From Actinobacteria bacterium ATB1 (GTDB lineage Bacteria; Actinomycetota; Acidimicrobiia; UBA2766): 6,484 nt of DNA. Position numbers and translations under genes: made by a program. Every line of letters begins with the position of its first letter. Position 1 is the stretch's first letter. The notes beneath the pieces are model-generated. The model was given only the letters and a program-made list of their open reading frames with translations, was not told the origin of the DNA and ran no database searches. Shown piece after piece: positions 4,631 through 6,484 of this stretch. The stretch is from contig QWHP01000226.1 in assembly GCA_021404985.1 (NCBI GenBank), positions 1 to 6,484 on the forward strand, written 5' to 3'.

Positions 4631-6045
4631 AATCGTTGGGCAGACATGTCGCAATCACAGGGGTTGCGGGCAACCTGGGGACCCTTCTCTGCATGGCACT
4701 GGAGCGACGCCGAGACGTGGACCGAGTCGTCGGAGTGGACTGCCGGGACGTCCCCGTCCGGACCCCGAAGCTCGAATTCCACGCCCTCGACATCAGGGAT
4801 CCGGAGCTCGTCGGTGCGGTCAAGGGCTGCGACGTCATGATCCACCTCTCGTTCTGCGTCGAGGCCATGCGGGATCTCCGTCTCATGTACGACGTGAACG
4901 TCGGCGGATTCCACAACGTCCTCGATGCCGTCAACGGCGCCGGGATCGAGCGTCTCGTGCACGTATCGAGCGGATACGTCTACGGGGCCCATTCCGACAA
5001 TCCCGACCTGATCCCCGAGACGGCGCCCCTGAGGCCGTCCGGATCCTTTGCCTACGCCGAGCACAAGGCCGAGTGTGAGGCAGTATTGCGAGAATGGCCG
5101 GGGCTACCCGACCACGAGGTCACGATCCTGCGTCCCGCACCAGTCCTCGGCCGCAACGAGGCGCGGGGTTTCCTTTCGCGGAGGTTGACGTCGCGCTGGT
5201 TCTTCTCGATGAGGGGACATCGGGTGCCGCTTCAGTTCCTTCACGAGAACGACCTCGTGCGCGGCCTTGCGCACTTCGGGTTCGATGCGCATCCCGGCAC
5301 GTTCAATCTGGCGGCGTCGAGCACGGTGGACCGTGACAGGCTCCTCAGGCTCACTGGGGCGCGGGAGATACTGGTCCCTCCCGACGTCCTCATCGGCTTC
5401 ACAGATCTCGTCTGGAGGAGTCAGGGTGGAAGGCACATGTGGGGAGCGCCGAATGCGTTTCCGAACTCGTGGAGTCCTCGACTGAGAAGGTGCGGCGCCG
5501 GAACATCCTGCGGCGCCCACTTCATGCTCGCGCGGCCTGACGGCTCATCGTCACTCTTCGGTCTGCTCGGAGTGCGAGCTCGACTCATGTTCGTCCGTGT
5601 CGTGGGATTCCATGACTCGCACAGACAGCCCGAAGGTCTCCTCCGCCTCGTCCTCGCCGGGCGGGAGGTTGCCGAGCTCCAGATCGGTCTCCCCCGGGCG
5701 CACGCCCTTGAACCTGAAGCGAACCTCGCCGCCGGAGCCGACGAGCCCGGATGCCTCCTCGTCCGGGGCATACGAACCCGATCCGAGTTGCTCGAGGACG
5801 TTCTCGTCGTAGGTTTCCACCACCCAGCGATATCCCGTCGAAGGGTTCTCCGGCAGGGTCACCTCGAGGATCTGGCCTTCGAGGAGTTCGATCTCGTTGC
5901 CGTCGCCGGACTCCCCGACTTCCACCGGATGGACGGCGTGCCCGGGGCGGTTCCCACAGCCGACCGTCAGGAGCGAGATCGCGCACAGCGCGATGAAGAA
6001 GAGACCGGATCGCAACATCACGGTGCGCATGGCCATCAGTTGTAG
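4606..6045 (+). CDS. NAD-dependent epimerase/dehydratase (extended SDR), abnormal 3' end
   Basis: An extended short-chain dehydrogenase/reductase acting on a nucleotide-sugar-like or steroid-like substrate with NAD(P). Seen: the nucleotide-binding TGVAGNLG (18-25), Asp62 in ALDIRD, HLSF (80-83), VHVSSGYVYG (118-127) with catalytic Ser, and YAEHK (150-154, Tyr150/Lys154). FNLAAS follows near residue 230. The recognisable fold extends to roughly residue 270 (base 5415). The frame then stays open to 6045, giving 479 residues, far longer than the usual 300-350. Its last 160-odd codons are antisense to the inhibitor gene at 5551-6036 and are surely not native epimerase sequence. Possible true ends are TGA 5483-5485 or TGA 5538-5540 in other frames, implying a frameshift after 5336 or an eroded C-terminus. 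The start is ATG 4606, or TTG 4636 with a better ribosome site. Confidence 0.65.
   Translation: MTRRDGGRESLGRHVAITGVAGNLGTLLCMALERRRDVDRVVGVDCRDVPVRTPKLEFHALDIRDPELVGAVKGCDVMIHLSFCVEAMRDLRLMYDVNVGGFHNVLDAVNGAGIERLVHVSSGYVYGAHSDNPDLIPETAPLRPSGSFAYAEHKAECEAVLREWPGLPDHEVTILRPAPVLGRNEARGFLSRRLTSRWFFSMRGHRVPLQFLHENDLVRGLAHFGFDAHPGTFNLAASSTVDRDRLLRLTGAREILVPPDVLIGFTDLVWRSQGGRHMWGAPNAFPNSWSPRLRRCGAGTSCGAHFMLARPDGSSSLFGLLGVRARLMFVRVVGFHDSHRQPEGLLRLVLAGREVAELQIGLPRAHALEPEANLAAGADEPGCLLVRGIRTRSELLEDVLVVGFHHPAISRRRVLRQGHLEDLAFEEFDLVAVAGLPDFHRMDGVPGAVPTADRQERDRAQRDEEETGSQHHGAHGHQL
5415..5540 (+). other. Probable frameshifted C-terminal end of the epimerase
   Basis: After about 5415 the epimerase frame loses family likeness, though WSPRLRR at 5470-5490 might still match a weak C-terminal pattern. 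The frame ending at TGA 5538-5540 reads STEKVRRR near 5477-5500 and RRPLHARAA at its end, reminiscent of the helix and RRELGWRP-like tail of SDR epimerases. The frame ending at TGA 5483-5485 stops directly before a hairpin. Which is native cannot be settled by eye; either needs one indel or programmed event. Confidence 0.35.
5486..5523. terminator. Hairpin between convergent epimerase and inhibitor genes
   Basis: GGCGCCG (5494-5500) and CGGCGCC (5511-5517) form a perfect 7-bp core around GAACATCCTG. The stem can extend outward by six more pairs (GAAG..TG with CACTTC) if two single-base bulges are allowed. It starts on the base after a TGA at 5483-5485 and lies 27 bases beyond the stop of the convergent inhibitor gene. 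There is no U-tract. A bidirectional terminator is inferred from position. Confidence 0.45.
5551..6036 (-). CDS. chagasin-family (I42) protease inhibitor lipoprotein
   Basis: A 161-residue predicted secreted lipoprotein. Residues 1-26 form a signal peptide (Arg4/Arg9, hydrophobic 11-25) with the lipobox-like TVGC, so Cys27 would be lipidated; Thr at -3 is less usual. The domain at about 37-142 matches the chagasin/I42 immunoglobulin-like fold, which blocks papain-like cysteine proteases through three loops. LPENPSTGYRW (61-71) is the BC-loop signature NPTTGY-W, and GSGGEVRFRFKGVRPGET (100-117) holds the DE-loop GxGG. The third loop, normally RPW or RPF, is replaced by NLPPGED (123-129), so inhibitory activity is uncertain. 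The tail 144-161 is Ser/His/Glu-rich. The ATG shares one base with the TGA of the upstream dehydrogenase, suggesting translational coupling; ATG 6030 is an alternative. The whole gene is antisense to the over-extended epimerase frame. Confidence 0.8.
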   Translation of the reverse strand: MAMRTVMLRSGLFFIALCAISLLTVGCGNRPGHAVHPVEVGESGDGNEIELLEGQILEVTLPENPSTGYRWVVETYDENVLEQLGSGSYAPDEEASGLVGSGGEVRFRFKGVRPGETDLELGNLPPGEDEAEETFGLSVRVMESHDTDEHESSSHSEQTEE

Positions 6046-6484
6046 TCGTAGAAGCCGACCCCGGTCTTGCGACCGAGCATGTCGGCTGCGACCATCCGCT
6101 TGAGGAGCGGATGCACGCGCATCGACGGGTTACCGTACTCCTCGAAAAGGGCATCGAGGATCGCGACCGAGGTGTCGAGCCCGACGAGGTCGAGAAGCTG
6201 GAACGGACCCATCGGGAACCCACAGCCTCCCTTCATGGCAGCGTCGATGTCCTCACGCGAGGCGAGACCGTTCTCGAGGAGCCCCACGGCACTGTTCAGG
6301 TACGGGAAGAGAAGGGCGTTCACGATGAACCCAGCCCGGTCCTTCACGACAACGGGATCCTTCCCGCAGGCCGCGGCGAAACCCTTGGCCTTCTCCACGA
6401 CCCCTGGATCGGTCGTGAGCGACTGGACCACCTCGACCAGACTCATCACGGGTGCCGGATTGAAGAAGTGGATGCCTACGACGT
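6036..6484 (-). CDS. 3-hydroxyacyl-CoA dehydrogenase (3-hydroxybutyryl-CoA type), C-terminal part
   Basis: Partial gene: its 5' part lies beyond the right edge, and 148 codons plus stop are visible. The enzyme oxidises 3-hydroxyacyl-CoA to 3-oxoacyl-CoA with NAD, in beta-oxidation or in the butyryl/PHB branch. Visible sequence begins at the end of the NAD-binding domain with GIHFFNPAPVMSLVEVV, whose His is the catalytic residue. The all-helical dimerisation domain follows: VVVKDRAGFIVNALLFPYLN, the conserved GFPMGPFQLLDLVGLDT block, and the C-terminal GRKTGVGFYDYN, which is the normal end of the short (about 280-residue) single-function enzymes. An internal GTG/ATG pair near 6449 is not the start, because the frame and conserved sequence continue to the edge. 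The I42 lipoprotein gene starts within its stop codon. Confidence 0.92.
   Translation of the reverse strand, partial: VVGIHFFNPAPVMSLVEVVQSLTTDPGVVEKAKGFAAACGKDPVVVKDRAGFIVNALLFPYLNSAVGLLENGLASREDIDAAMKGGCGFPMGPFQLLDLVGLDTSVAILDALFEEYGNPSMRVHPLLKRMVAADMLGRKTGVGFYDYN

Noticed and set aside
6447..6449. GTG at 6449 as the start of the dehydrogenase
   Set aside because: The frame and the conserved GIHFFNP segment continue upstream to the window edge, so the gene is partial.
1..6484. CRISPR array, insertion sequence or prophage
   Set aside because: No regularly spaced repeats, transposase or integrase, phage structural genes or terminal repeats were seen.

Overview
The window comes from a GC-rich bacterial chromosome. 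The GC-rich third codon positions, GTG/TTG-type starts, GC hairpins without U-tracts and an apparently leaderless gene all fit an actinobacterium. An acidimicrobial-type lineage is a guess, not something the sequence proves. No plasmid, phage, IS, CRISPR, rRNA or tRNA signature was found.

Layout: bases 1-321 are non-coding as far as I can see, but hold several inverted repeats, including a perfect 12-bp stem-loop. A plus-strand alpha/beta hydrolase follows (322-1263). It meets head-on a minus-strand group read leftwards from about 3275: a class I SAM-dependent methyltransferase (3275-2631), a small protein resembling the C-terminal part of AbiEi-type antitoxins (2461-2153), and a uroporphyrinogen-III synthase family protein (2136-1294). 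Divergent from the methyltransferase are a class III (CaiB/BaiF) CoA-transferase (3365-4579) and an NAD-dependent epimerase/dehydratase (from 4606). On the minus strand from the right edge come the C-terminal half of a 3-hydroxyacyl-CoA dehydrogenase (6484-6036, cut by the window) and, overlapping it by one base, a small lipoprotein of the chagasin (MEROPS I42) protease-inhibitor family (6036-5551).

The CoA-transferase, the hydroxyacyl-CoA dehydrogenase, the epimerase/dehydratase and perhaps the hydrolase suggest acyl-CoA or carboxylic-acid metabolism. They lie on different strands and are not one operon, so no pathway can be reconstructed.

The most notable point is at the right: the epimerase frame stays open to 6045, running antisense through the whole inhibitor gene. 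The epimerase fold is recognisable only to about 5415, so its 3' end is probably frameshifted or decayed, and the inhibitor gene is easy to miss in automated calling. I saw no convincing undescribed multi-gene system; the other observations are local (hairpins abutting stop codons, a leaderless promoter, an orphan antitoxin-like domain).
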